Below are positions 1 through 7,524 of a stretch of 64,000 nucleotides of DNA, one piece after another. The DNA lies in assembly GCF_006636205.1 (NCBI RefSeq), contig NZ_VIGB01000003.1, forward strand, positions 7,070,501 through 7,134,500. The letters run 5' to 3'. The notes below the pieces were generated by a model. The model was not told the origin of the DNA, did no database searches, and worked only from the letters and a program-made list of their open reading frames with translations. Numbering within the stretch: position 1 is the stretch's first letter; each line of letters opens with the position of its first letter. The position numbers and the translations under genes were made by a program. This DNA is from Kitasatospora acidiphila. Lineage in GTDB: Bacteria > Actinomycetota > Actinomycetes > Streptomycetales > Streptomycetaceae.

Positions 1-1130
1 AGGTCGGCAAGCCGCTCTCCGAAGCACGCGGCGAGGTGGCCAGGACCGTGGCCATCCTGCGCTACTACGCGCAGGCGCCCTACGCCGCCACCGGTGCCGT
101 ACACGAGACGGCGGCCGGCGCCGGGCTGCTCTTCACCAAGCGGCGACCGCACGGGGTGGCCGGTCTGGTCACGCCGTGGAACTTCCCGCTGGCGATCCCG
201 GTCTGGAAGCTCGCCCCCGCGCTGGCCGTGGGCAACACCGTGGTGCTCAAGCCCGCGCCTGAGGCCACCGCCTGCGCGCTGCGACTGGCCGAACTGCTGG
301 ACCTGCCGGCGGACGTCCTCACCGTGGTGCCCGGCGGCGCGGTGGAAGGCAGCGCCCTGGTCGCGGCGGCCGACGTGGTGTCGTTCACCGGCTCCACGGC
401 GGTCGGCGGCTCGGTGGTGCGCACCAGCGCGGAGCGCGGCGTGCCGGTGCAGGCCGAGATGGGCGGCGTCAACGCGGCCATCGTGCTGCCCGGCGCCGAC
501 GTCGAGCAGGCCGCCGCGCACCTGGCGTACGCCATCGCCGGCTACGCTGGCCAGAAGTGCACCGCCACCAGCCGGGTGATCGCGGTCGGCGACACCTACC
601 AGCCGCTGCGCGAGGCACTCGGGAAGGCGCTGCCCGCGGTGGAGAGCGGCCCGGTGATCTCCGAGGCCGCGCGGGACCGGCTGGTCGGTGCGATCGGCTC
701 GGCGCTGGCCGGCGGGGCGCTCGCCGTGACGGGTTGCCAAGTGCCGGACCGAGCGGGCTGGTTCATCGAGCCCACGCTGCTGGAGGGGGTGCCGCAGGGG
801 CACCCGCTGCTGGGCGAGGAGTTCTTCGGGCCGCTGGCCGTGCTGCTGCCCGCCGCCGACCTGGACGAGGCCGTCGCCCTCGCCAACGGCAACCGGCACA
901 GCCTCTCCGCGTCCGTGCACACCGCCGACCTGGATGCGGCGCTGGCCGCCGCCGACCGACTCGCGGCCGGCATGGTGCGGATCAACGCGCCGTCCAGCGG
1001 GGTCGACTTCCACCTGCCGTTCGGCGGCTCCGGGGCGGCCTCGTACGGGGCCAAGGAACAGGGGCAGGCGGCGCTGGAGTTCTACACCGCCAGCCGCACC
1101 GTCTCGCTGCTGCCGGCGGGGACTGCCTGA
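1..1130 (+). CDS. Aldehyde dehydrogenase, 5'-truncated by window edge
   Basis: NAD(P)-dependent oxidation of an aldehyde to an acid. The frame is open from base 3, so the N-terminus lies outside the window. Family landmarks are present: the WNFP segment of the Rossmann fold, FTGST, the glutamate in QAEMGG, the catalytic cysteine in GQKCTATSR, and the C-terminal GEEFFGPL block. The stop overlaps the next start by one base (TGATG), so it forms an operon with a proline-racemase-family gene and an ornithine-cyclodeaminase-family gene. In hydroxyproline catabolism the terminal dehydrogenase oxidises alpha-ketoglutarate semialdehyde; that substrate is inferred from context only. Confidence 0.88.
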   Translation, partial: VGKPLSEARGEVARTVAILRYYAQAPYAATGAVHETAAGAGLLFTKRRPHGVAGLVTPWNFPLAIPVWKLAPALAVGNTVVLKPAPEATACALRLAELLDLPADVLTVVPGGAVEGSALVAAADVVSFTGSTAVGGSVVRTSAERGVPVQAEMGGVNAAIVLPGADVEQAAAHLAYAIAGYAGQKCTATSRVIAVGDTYQPLREALGKALPAVESGPVISEAARDRLVGAIGSALAGGALAVTGCQVPDRAGWFIEPTLLEGVPQGHPLLGEEFFGPLAVLLPAADLDEAVALANGNRHSLSASVHTADLDAALAAADRLAAGMVRINAPSSGVDFHLPFGGSGAASYGAKEQGQAALEFYTASRTVSLLPAGTA

Positions 1131-2203
1131 TGGGTGGGGGCGGTGGCCTGGGCGGCGGTGGCGGCCTGGGTGATGGCGGGTCGGTGAGTGGTGGTCCGGT
1201 CAGTGGCGGGCCGGTGAGTGGCCGGTTGGTTGTCGAGACCGTCGACTACCACACGGCCGGGGAGCCCTTTCGGATCGTGTCGGCCGGGCTGCCGCCCATC
1301 GCCGGGGACACCGTGGCCGAGCGCCGGGCCATCGCCATCGGTGCCGGCGGCGAGCCGACCGACCCGCGGCCCAGCGCGCTGGACACAGTGCGCCAACTGC
1401 TCACCAGGGAACCGCGCGGACACGTGGGGATGTACGGCGGTTTCCTGGTGCCACCTGACGACGACGAGGCGCACCTCGGCGTGCTCTTCTTCCACAAGGA
1501 CGGCTACTCCACCGCCTGCGGGCACGGCACCATCGCGCTCGGCGCCTGGGCGGTGGACAGCGGGCTGGTGGCCGCGCCGGACGACGGGCGGGCGCAGGTC
1601 CGGATCGACGTGCCGTCCGGCCGGGTGACCGCCGTGGTGCACCGGGCTGCCGGGCGGACCACGGCGGTGACCTTCCGCAACGTGCCCACCCGGGTGCTGG
1701 CGCGGGGGGTGCGGGTGAGCGGGCTGTCGGGTGGGTCGGTGCTGGTCGACCTGGCGGACTCGGGGGCGGTGTACGCCTCCGTGCGGGTGCCGGAGGTGTC
1801 ACTGAGCACACTGCCGGAGCTGACCGCGCTCGGGCGTGAGATCCGTGGTGCACTGCTCGACCGCTACGAGCTGTACGGGGTGATCTTCCACCAGGAGTTG
1901 GCCGACGGTCCGTCAGGTCTGGTGCAGCGCAACGTCACCGTCTTCGCGGACGGCCAGATCGACCGCTCGCCGTGCGGTTCGGGCACCTCGGCCCGGCTGG
2001 CGCTGCTCGCCGACGAGGGTGCGCTGCGGCCCGGACAGGAGCTGCGGCACGAGTCGGTGATCGGCAGCGTGTTCACCGGGCGGGTGGTCGGTGAGCGCGA
2101 CCGGGCGTACCTGACCGAGGTGACCGGCCTCGCGCACCGCACCGGCGAACACCGGTTCGTGCTCGATGGGCGGGACGAGTTGGGGACGGGGTTCCTGCTG
2201 TGA
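1130..2203 (+). CDS. Proline racemase family protein (4-hydroxyproline epimerase-like)
   Basis: Cofactor-independent racemase/epimerase of the proline racemase and DAP-epimerase fold. Both catalytic cysteines are visible, one in TACGHGTIA and one in SPCGSGTSA. A Cys/Cys pair is the arrangement of proline racemases and 4-hydroxyproline 2-epimerases; trans-3-hydroxyproline dehydratases replace the first with Ser or Thr. The ATG at 1130 gives a glycine-rich leader of about 28 residues; an in-frame GTG at 1214 would start closer to the conserved domain (RLVVETVDYHTAGEPF) and may be the true start. The stop overlaps the next gene's GTG by four bases, implying translational coupling. Confidence 0.85.
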   Translation: MGGGGGLGGGGGLGDGGSVSGGPVSGGPVSGRLVVETVDYHTAGEPFRIVSAGLPPIAGDTVAERRAIAIGAGGEPTDPRPSALDTVRQLLTREPRGHVGMYGGFLVPPDDDEAHLGVLFFHKDGYSTACGHGTIALGAWAVDSGLVAAPDDGRAQVRIDVPSGRVTAVVHRAAGRTTAVTFRNVPTRVLARGVRVSGLSGGSVLVDLADSGAVYASVRVPEVSLSTLPELTALGREIRGALLDRYELYGVIFHQELADGPSGLVQRNVTVFADGQIDRSPCGSGTSARLALLADEGALRPGQELRHESVIGSVFTGRVVGERDRAYLTEVTGLAHRTGEHRFVLDGRDELGTGFLL

Positions 2204-3348
2204 CGCGGTCCGTTCCCGGGGGAGTTGGCGGGGCCATCGGCAGGGCCACCGGCAGGGCCGGAGACTCGGCTGGGGTGCCTGGGGTGCCTGGGGTGCCTGG
2301 GGTGCCTGGGGTGCCGGTGCGTCTGAGTCCGGCCGACGCTGTTGTGGCGCTCACCGAGGTGCTGCGGGGCGGCCTCGATCCGGAGGCCTGCCCGGCCCGG
2401 CTCGGGGTGCCGGTGCCGGCCGGGGAACTGCTGCTGATGCCGGCCGCGACCGCCGAGTACGCCGGTGTGAAGATCGCCGGTGTGGCACCGCAGAACCCCG
2501 AGCGGGGCCTGCCCCGGATCACCGGCAGCTACCTGCTGCTGGACGGAACGACCCTGCTGCCGCTGGCACTGCTGGACGGCGCGGCGCTCACCGCACTGCG
2601 CACCCCGGCCGTCACCGCGGTGGCCCTCGACCGCCTTGCCGCACCCCGGGCCGCACACCTGGTGCTCTTCGGGACCGGTCCGCAGGCCTACGGGCACCTG
2701 GACGCGCTGCGTGCCGTACGTCGACTGGAGCGGGTCACCGTCGTCGGGCGGCGCCACGGTCCGGTGGCCGAGCTGCTGGACCACGCCGAGCGGCTCGGAT
2801 TGGTGGCCGTGCGCGGTACGCCGGACGCGGTCGCCGACGCCGACCTGGTGGTCTGCTGCACCACCGCCACCGAGCCGCTCTTCGACGGTGCGCTGGTCCC
2901 CGACCACGCCGCCGTCGCCGCAGTAGGCTCGCACTCCCCGACCGGGCGCGAGGTCGACACCGTGCTGGTGCGGCGATCCGCCTGCTACGTGGAGGCGCGC
3001 GCGGTGGCGCTGCGCGAGGCGGGAGACCTGCTGCTCGCGCTGCCGCCCGAGGTCGCGGCGGTGCCGGCGGCTCGGGAGCAGGCCGCGCGGGGGTGGATGA
3101 ACCTGGCCGAACTGGTCGCCTGCACAGGGGGCGGCGCTGCTGGGGGCGGCGGGGCGCACGGCGGCGGGGCGCACGAGGGCGCGGCGTACGACGGCGCGAT
3201 GTCGGTGCCGATGGACCGGCCGCGCTTCTTCAAGAGTGTGGGGATGGCCTGGCAGGATCTGGCGGTGGCCGCAGCGGCGTACCGCGAGTGGGGTGGGCGT
3301 GCGGACCAGGCGTCCTGGACGGTCGGTGGTGGCCCCGGCGTTCCCTGA
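2200..3348 (+). CDS. Ornithine cyclodeaminase / mu-crystallin family protein
   Basis: Family members include ornithine cyclodeaminase, alanine dehydrogenase and delta1-pyrroline-2-carboxylate reductase. Beside a proline-racemase homologue, the reductase role (reducing a cyclic imino acid to proline) is the likelier inference. The NAD-binding motif VLFGTGPQAYGHL and the conserved lysine region VKIAGVAPQNP are visible. The GTG at 2200 overlaps the previous stop (GTGA). The first 40 or so residues are unusual: a glycine/alanine leader followed by five VPG-type triplets encoded by a 9-bp tandem repeat. A start near 2311 would remove them, so the N-terminus is uncertain. Confidence 0.82.
   Translation: MTRSVPGGVGGAIGRATGRAGDSAGVPGVPGVPGVPGVPVRLSPADAVVALTEVLRGGLDPEACPARLGVPVPAGELLLMPAATAEYAGVKIAGVAPQNPERGLPRITGSYLLLDGTTLLPLALLDGAALTALRTPAVTAVALDRLAAPRAAHLVLFGTGPQAYGHLDALRAVRRLERVTVVGRRHGPVAELLDHAERLGLVAVRGTPDAVADADLVVCCTTATEPLFDGALVPDHAAVAAVGSHSPTGREVDTVLVRRSACYVEARAVALREAGDLLLALPPEVAAVPAAREQAARGWMNLAELVACTGGGAAGGGGAHGGGAHEGAAYDGAMSVPMDRPRFFKSVGMAWQDLAVAAAAYREWGGRADQASWTVGGGPGVP
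2272..2316 (+). repeat. 9-bp tandem repeat encoding VPG triplets
   Basis: Four perfect copies of GGGGTGCCT and a fifth differing in its last base. The period is a multiple of three, so copy-number change would lengthen or shorten the N-terminus of the ornithine-cyclodeaminase-family protein without shifting frame, if translation starts upstream. Confidence 0.9.
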
Positions 3349-3401
3349 TGGCTCGTCAAGCGGCATGATGGATCGACCGTGAGCGCCCGAAGAAACGTGA
3401 C

Positions 3402-3412
3402 ATTGTACACTG
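3402..3412. promoter_or_regulatory. Probable GntR operator / promoter element
   Basis: ATTGTACACT lies 30 bases before the GntR start. The TGTACA core is a perfect 6-bp palindrome of the kind FadR-type GntR proteins bind, and TACACT matches a -10 hexamer. This placement fits autoregulation. No convincing -35 element is visible. Confidence 0.4.
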
Positions 3413-3439
3413 GTGCTCCGCACCATCCGGAGGACCGCA

Positions 3440-4162
3440 GTGACCGAGTCAAAGCCCCGCCCCCTCATCTCCGTCCAGGAACGCCTGCGCGACCAGGTCG
3501 CGCACGCCCTGCGGGCTGCGCTCATCTCGGGTGAGCTGCGCCCCGGCGTGGTCTACTCAGCGCCTGCGCTGGCCGCCGACTTCGGGGTCTCGGCCACCCC
3601 CGTGCGTGAGGCGATGCTCGACCTCGCCCGCGAAGGCCTGGTCGAAGCGGTCCGCAACAAGGGCTTCCGGGTCACCGAGATGACCGAGCGCGACCTCGAC
3701 GACTACACCGGGATCCGCGCACTGATCGAGGTCCCGACCGTCGGCCGGGTCACCAGCACCGCCAGCAGCGAGCAGCTGGAGGCACTGCGCCCGGTGGCCG
3801 AGGAGATTGTGGCCGCTGCGCGCAAGCACGACCTGATCGGCTACCTGGAGGCGGACCGCCAGTTCCACCTCACCCTGCTGGGCCTGGCCGGCAACGCCCG
3901 CCTGGTCGAGGTCGTCGGCGACCTGCGCAAGCGCTCCCGCCTCTATGGCCTCACCCGCCTCGACCAGCGCGGTGAACTGGTCTCCTCCGCCGAGGAGCAC
4001 CTGGAGCTGCTCGACCTGATGCTTTCCGGCGACGCGGCCGCCGCCGAGGCCTGCATGTCCCGCCACCTCGGCCACGTCCGCTCCCTCTGGGCCGACCCGG
4101 TGGCCGACTCCGCCGCCGGGCCCGACCCGGAGAAGCCGGCGCTGCGCCTCGGCACGCGGTAG
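3440..4162 (+). CDS. GntR family regulator, FadR (FCD) subfamily
   Basis: Winged-helix repressor with an N-terminal DNA-binding region (FGVSATPVREAMLDLAREGLV) and an all-helical ligand-binding FCD domain containing the metal-ligand histidines in ADRQFHLTLL and EEHLELL. The GTG at 3440 is preferred over an upstream in-frame codon because GGAGG stands 6 bases before it. About 240 residues, normal for the family. It follows the catabolic operon on the same strand after a 91-base gap with an operator-like site, so it is the likely local regulator responding to an imino acid or its breakdown product. Confidence 0.88.
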   Translation: MTESKPRPLISVQERLRDQVAHALRAALISGELRPGVVYSAPALAADFGVSATPVREAMLDLAREGLVEAVRNKGFRVTEMTERDLDDYTGIRALIEVPTVGRVTSTASSEQLEALRPVAEEIVAAARKHDLIGYLEADRQFHLTLLGLAGNARLVEVVGDLRKRSRLYGLTRLDQRGELVSSAEEHLELLDLMLSGDAAAAEACMSRHLGHVRSLWADPVADSAAGPDPEKPALRLGTR

Positions 4163-4209
4163 GTCCTGGCAGGTCGAGCCCGAGCTGACGCCCTCCTCCT
4201 AGGGCTGCC

Positions 4210-4623
4210 ATGAGCGATGAGGAGGAGGCGACAGCGGGCGGGACGAGGGTGTGGGCGCCAGGAACCAGGAAGGCCCCCATCGTGGCAGTGGTGTCGTGGC
4301 AGCGGTGGCAGGGACTTGCGGTGGGTGGGCATGCGGACGTCTTCGATCTGAGCGGAGCTCCGCCGCAGGGTTGGATGCATGCCGTCTTCAACGGCGGCCC
4401 ATACGGTGAAGACATCGGCCGATGCGTGCCCGGCCCGCCGGCGCCAGTGAGCCTCACGGTTCCGCTGCCGGAGGGCGGTGAATTCGGCTACCGGCTATGG
4501 GCGGTCGGCTCGTGGTCGCAGCCGGGTGACCCGATCGCCGTCTACGACGAGACCGGTCCGGTACCTGAACTGCCGCTGTCGGAGCTTGAGAAGTCCTGGC
4601 TCAACCGCCGTGCGAGTTCGTAG
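4210..4623 (+). CDS. Hypothetical protein
   Basis: 137 residues and not recognised. It has no signal peptide or membrane segment. It is rich in Trp, Pro and Gly, with a central stretch (FNGGPYGEDIGRC) and a beta-rich look (VSLTVPLPEGGEFGYRLWAVGSW). It is convergent with the YrdB-like gene. Third-position GC is lower than in neighbouring genes, so coding status is moderately supported. Confidence 0.5.
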   Translation: MSDEEEATAGGTRVWAPGTRKAPIVAVVSWQRWQGLAVGGHADVFDLSGAPPQGWMHAVFNGGPYGEDIGRCVPGPPAPVSLTVPLPEGGEFGYRLWAVGSWSQPGDPIAVYDETGPVPELPLSELEKSWLNRRASS

Positions 4624-4661
4624 CTCTACGCCCTTCGGCCCCCTGGCTCGATGGTGCCGCG

Positions 4662-5039
4662 CTAGCGCGTTGCGTACTCCACGGCGACGCTGAGCACAGC
4701 GAGGCCACCGAAGGCCAGCGCGAGGGTAGGGTGTCCGGTGGCGCGCAGGGCCAGCGCGGCGACCGCGAACACCGCTATTTTGATGACGACTTGAGCTACC
4801 AGCGGTAGCGTGAACTTCGGCCCGCCTGCGGCCAGGAACAGACCCCAGGTCAGCCCCGCCAACGCCGGGGCGCCGATGCCGAGCAGAATGCGCGCGGGGG
4901 TGCTGCGACCGGTCTTGAAGCCCCAGTAGCAGAGTGCGGCCAACAAGCCCATTTCCAGGGCGAATGCGAGTCCCGCGTTGGCGACTGTCAGCGGCGTCCA
5001 ACTCCGGCCGGCGCTCGGGCCGGGTGCGGCGGTTCTCAT
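4662..5039 (-). CDS. YrdB-like (DUF2568) membrane protein
   Basis: 125 residues with about four predicted membrane helices (LTVANAGLAFALEMGLLAALCYWGF; LGIGAPALAGLTWGLFLAAG; VVIKIAVFAVAALAL; LALAFGGLAVLSVA). The Asn and Glu in the first helix and the GFKTG turn are typical of the YrdB/DUF2568 family, which has no established biochemical role. It is transcribed alone, convergent with the preceding gene. Confidence 0.7.
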   Translation of the reverse strand: MRTAAPGPSAGRSWTPLTVANAGLAFALEMGLLAALCYWGFKTGRSTPARILLGIGAPALAGLTWGLFLAAGGPKFTLPLVAQVVIKIAVFAVAALALRATGHPTLALAFGGLAVLSVAVEYATR

Positions 5040-5439
5040 CTCTGCTCCCCCTGATACCGCGCCCGGGCGGGCGCCGATCGCTACGCAAGTGACGCCGATC
5101 GCTGCGCGAGTATCGCAGGGCGGTATCCGGAACTCAATCGGTTACGTGAGTGCTGCGGCGACGGCTGGTGGCCGACGTGGAGGCACCGGCTACCGGTCGA
5201 CGTAACGGACACCGTGGGAGGTCCGGCCTATCGGCTGCGGAGATCCGCGACACGGGCTGTCGACGGCCGAACGGCGGGCCGCACGCTGCGAGTTCGCGGC
5301 AGCACCCGGGGGCGCCTGACTCCTTCGGCTGTGAGCCAGGTGCCCCGGCCAGGTGCCAGGTGCCAGGTGCCCCGGCCCGGTGCCGGGGGCCGGTTGTGGG
5401 TGGAGCCAGCCAGGACCCCCGCTGGCCGCCGTCGCCTCC
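5040..5439. other. Non-coding stretch with short direct repeats
   Basis: No convincing gene. It holds two near-identical 20-base units (CGCCGATCGCTRCGCRAGT, about 5070-5110) and a run of CAGGTGCC/CCCGGTGCC repeats at 5336-5395 next to the ABC ATPase stop. Open frames here have no ribosome site and repetitive content. Confidence 0.6.
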
Positions 5440-6150
5440 TCATCCCGTCAGCCTCCCGTCGTGCATCTCCAGGACGCGGTGGGTGCGGCCCAGCAAATCG
5501 TGGTCATGGGTGACCATGACGGTGGCGGTCCGGTGCTGCTCGGTGACCTCGGCCAGGAGCTCCACGATCTGACGGCCGCGCTCGTGGTCCAGGGCGGAGG
5601 TCGGCTCGTCCACCAGGAGCACCGAGGGATCGCCGAACAGTGCTCTGGCGATGTTCACCCGTTGGCGCTCGCCGCCGGACAGCTGATGCGGGCGGCGTTG
5701 CTGCTTCGGTCCGGTGAGACCGACGGAGGCGAGGAGCGACTCCGCGCGGGCCCGCGCGGTGGCTGGGCGTTTCCCTCGTAGGTGGGCGACGACCAGCAGT
5801 TGCTCGACGGCGGTCAGCGAGGCCAGCAGGTTGGACTGCTGGAAGACGATGCCGAGCCGCTCCCTGCGCAGCGCCGTGCGGGCGGCAGGGCTGAGGGCAC
5901 CCGCGTCCTGATCGTCGATCAGCACCTGGCCGCGGTCGGGAGTGAGGAGGGTGGCGGCCACCGCCAGCAGGCTGGACTTGCCGGAGCCGGACGGGCCGGC
6001 CACCGCGACGAACTCGCCGGGGGCGACCCGAAGTTCGACGTCGTCCAACGCGGTCAGGCGCTGCTCGCCGTCGGGGTAGGTGAGGGTGACGCCGCGCAGG
6101 GCGAGTCCGGTACGGGTGGCCACGGTGGCCGGGGCGGTGAGGGAGGTCAC
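5440..6150 (-). CDS. ABC transporter ATP-binding protein (MacB/LolD type)
   Basis: ATPase of an FtsX-type exporter. Walker A GPSGSGKSS at residues 52-60, Q-loop QQSN, signature LSGGE at about 157-161, Walker B VLLVDEP from about 177, and the H-loop histidine in VMVTHDHDLL. 236 residues, the usual size. GTG start with AAAGG upstream; the start overlaps by four bases with a 41-codon frame that itself overlaps the permease stop, so permease, small frame and ATPase would be translated as one coupled unit. Substrate unknown. Probably controlled by the divergent two-component pair. Confidence 0.92.
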   Translation of the reverse strand: MTSLTAPATVATRTGLALRGVTLTYPDGEQRLTALDDVELRVAPGEFVAVAGPSGSGKSSLLAVAATLLTPDRGQVLIDDQDAGALSPAARTALRRERLGIVFQQSNLLASLTAVEQLLVVAHLRGKRPATARARAESLLASVGLTGPKQQRRPHQLSGGERQRVNIARALFGDPSVLLVDEPTSALDHERGRQIVELLAEVTEQHRTATVMVTHDHDLLGRTHRVLEMHDGRLTG

Positions 6151-6272
6151 GGCTGGACCCTTTCTCTGGCTGACCCCACGGAGGGGGTGACGAGGATGGG
6201 GTTGGTGACGGTGGGCATCGGGGAGGCGGAGTCGGCGAGGCTGGAGGTCGGGAACGCGAGGCTGGTGCTCAT
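6147..6272 (-). CDS. Candidate small protein between permease and ATPase
   Basis: A 41-codon frame starting at an ATG that overlaps the permease stop (ATGA) and ending in a TGA that overlaps the ATPase GTG (GTGA). Third positions are almost all G or C over the first 30 codons, as in real genes here. The product is rich in Ser, Thr and Pro (begins MSTSLAFPTSS, contains MPTVTNPILVTPSVG) with no membrane segment. The double four-base overlap is the main support. It may be a true small protein, or only a device keeping ribosomes moving from permease to ATPase. Unrecognised. Confidence 0.45.
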   Translation of the reverse strand: MSTSLAFPTSSLADSASPMPTVTNPILVTPSVGSARERVQP

Positions 6273-7342
6273 CGGCTGGCCCCGAGGGCGGTGAGCGGGT
6301 CGACGGCGGTGATGCGGCGGACGGCCAAGGCAGCGCCGAGCAGGCCGAGCAGCACCATCACGGCCACGGGAACGGCCACGCTGACCGCGCTCAGATCGAA
6401 GGGCACGGCGGCCGTGGCGACGACCCCGCCGACAGCGCCGGCGGCCCCGCCCAGCAGCGCCCCGCCCAGCAGGACGGCGGCCGCCTGGGCCAGTGCGTCC
6501 CGAACGAGGTAGCCACTGCCGGCTCCGACCGCCTTGAGGATCGCGATGTCCGGCTTGCGCTGGACCGTCCAGACGGTGAAGAACGCCCCCACGACCAAGG
6601 CGCTGACCGCGAACAGGAAGCCCTGGATCAGCTGCAGGCTGCCCTGCTCGGCCGAGTACCCGTCGATCCCGGTCACCGCGTCGTCCAGCGTGACGGCCTT
6701 GGTGTTCTGGGCCCGGTCGACGGCGCTCGGATCAGCCCCGGGCGCCAGCGAGACCGCCAGGGCGGTGGGCTGGCCCTGACCGGTCACCGCCTGCCAGGTG
6801 GCCAGCGTGGTCCAGACGGTCGGCGCATGGGCGTAGGAGCGGTCGGCCGTGATCGCGGCGATGGTCAAGGTACGCGCGCCCACCCGCACCTGTTCGCCCA
6901 CCGTCAGGTGGCTGGACGCGGCGATGCCGGAGCCGACCGCGACCTGCCCGTCGGTCGGGGCGGTGCCGGAGGTGAGCGGCGGCAGCAGGGCGGACGGTGC
7001 ACCGAGCACGCTCACCGAGGTGGCCGAGCTGGTACCGGTGAGGCGCGTCATCGCCAGGCCGATCCCGGCCGCCGAGCGCACCCCGGGCGCCGCTGCCCAC
7101 CCGGCCTGTTGTTCAGGGGCCACCGTGCTGGAACTGAACGAGACGGTGGGGGTGGCCCCCGGAGGCGAGCCGAAGACGATCCGGTCGGCCGGCAACCGGG
7201 CGACGGTCGAGGAGGCGGCCGATGCAAGACCGCCGGTCAGCCCGTAGAGGAAGACCACCAGCGTGGTGATCAGGGCCACCACGGTGCCCATCAGGGCGAA
7301 CCGGCCCCTGGCGAATTGGATGTCACGCAGGGCGACGAACAT
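6269..7342 (-). CDS. ABC transporter permease, FtsX family
   Basis: 357 residues with one N-terminal membrane helix (LMGTVVALITTLVVFLYGLTG), a large extracytoplasmic domain of about 190 residues, and three C-terminal helices: the MacB/FtsX topology. The cytoplasmic loop KPDIAILKAVGAG matches the coupling segment of the family. ATG start with GGGGAGAG 8 bases upstream. It pairs with the downstream ATPase and is divergent from a histidine kinase; the 180-base gap between them holds a strong inverted repeat. Confidence 0.9.
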   Translation of the reverse strand: MFVALRDIQFARGRFALMGTVVALITTLVVFLYGLTGGLASAASSTVARLPADRIVFGSPPGATPTVSFSSSTVAPEQQAGWAAAPGVRSAAGIGLAMTRLTGTSSATSVSVLGAPSALLPPLTSGTAPTDGQVAVGSGIAASSHLTVGEQVRVGARTLTIAAITADRSYAHAPTVWTTLATWQAVTGQGQPTALAVSLAPGADPSAVDRAQNTKAVTLDDAVTGIDGYSAEQGSLQLIQGFLFAVSALVVGAFFTVWTVQRKPDIAILKAVGAGSGYLVRDALAQAAAVLLGGALLGGAAGAVGGVVATAAVPFDLSAVSVAVPVAVMVLLGLLGAALAVRRITAVDPLTALGASR

Positions 7343-7440
7343 GGGTGCTCTCCCCGGATCGAGGCGGTCGATTGGACTGCATCCACTCTTCCGTTCGACC
7401 GGCTGCCCCGGTATCGATGAGAAGGTTTGTATGGAGCCCC

Positions 7441-7474
7441 ATCGTTTGATGGAGCCTCGAATCCATCAAACGAT
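7441..7474. promoter_or_regulatory. 12-bp perfect inverted repeat, operator candidate
   Basis: ATCGTTTGATGG and its exact reverse complement are separated by 10 bases, in the intergenic gap between the divergent ABC exporter (start 7342) and histidine kinase (start 7525). It is much more AT-rich than its surroundings and has no T-run, so an operator for the adjacent NarL-type regulator is more likely than a terminator. Confidence 0.6.
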
Positions 7475-7524
7475 TGATGCTGTGGCGCGTGGATCGTCGC
7501 AGGCCAGGCCGTACCCTCGGATCC

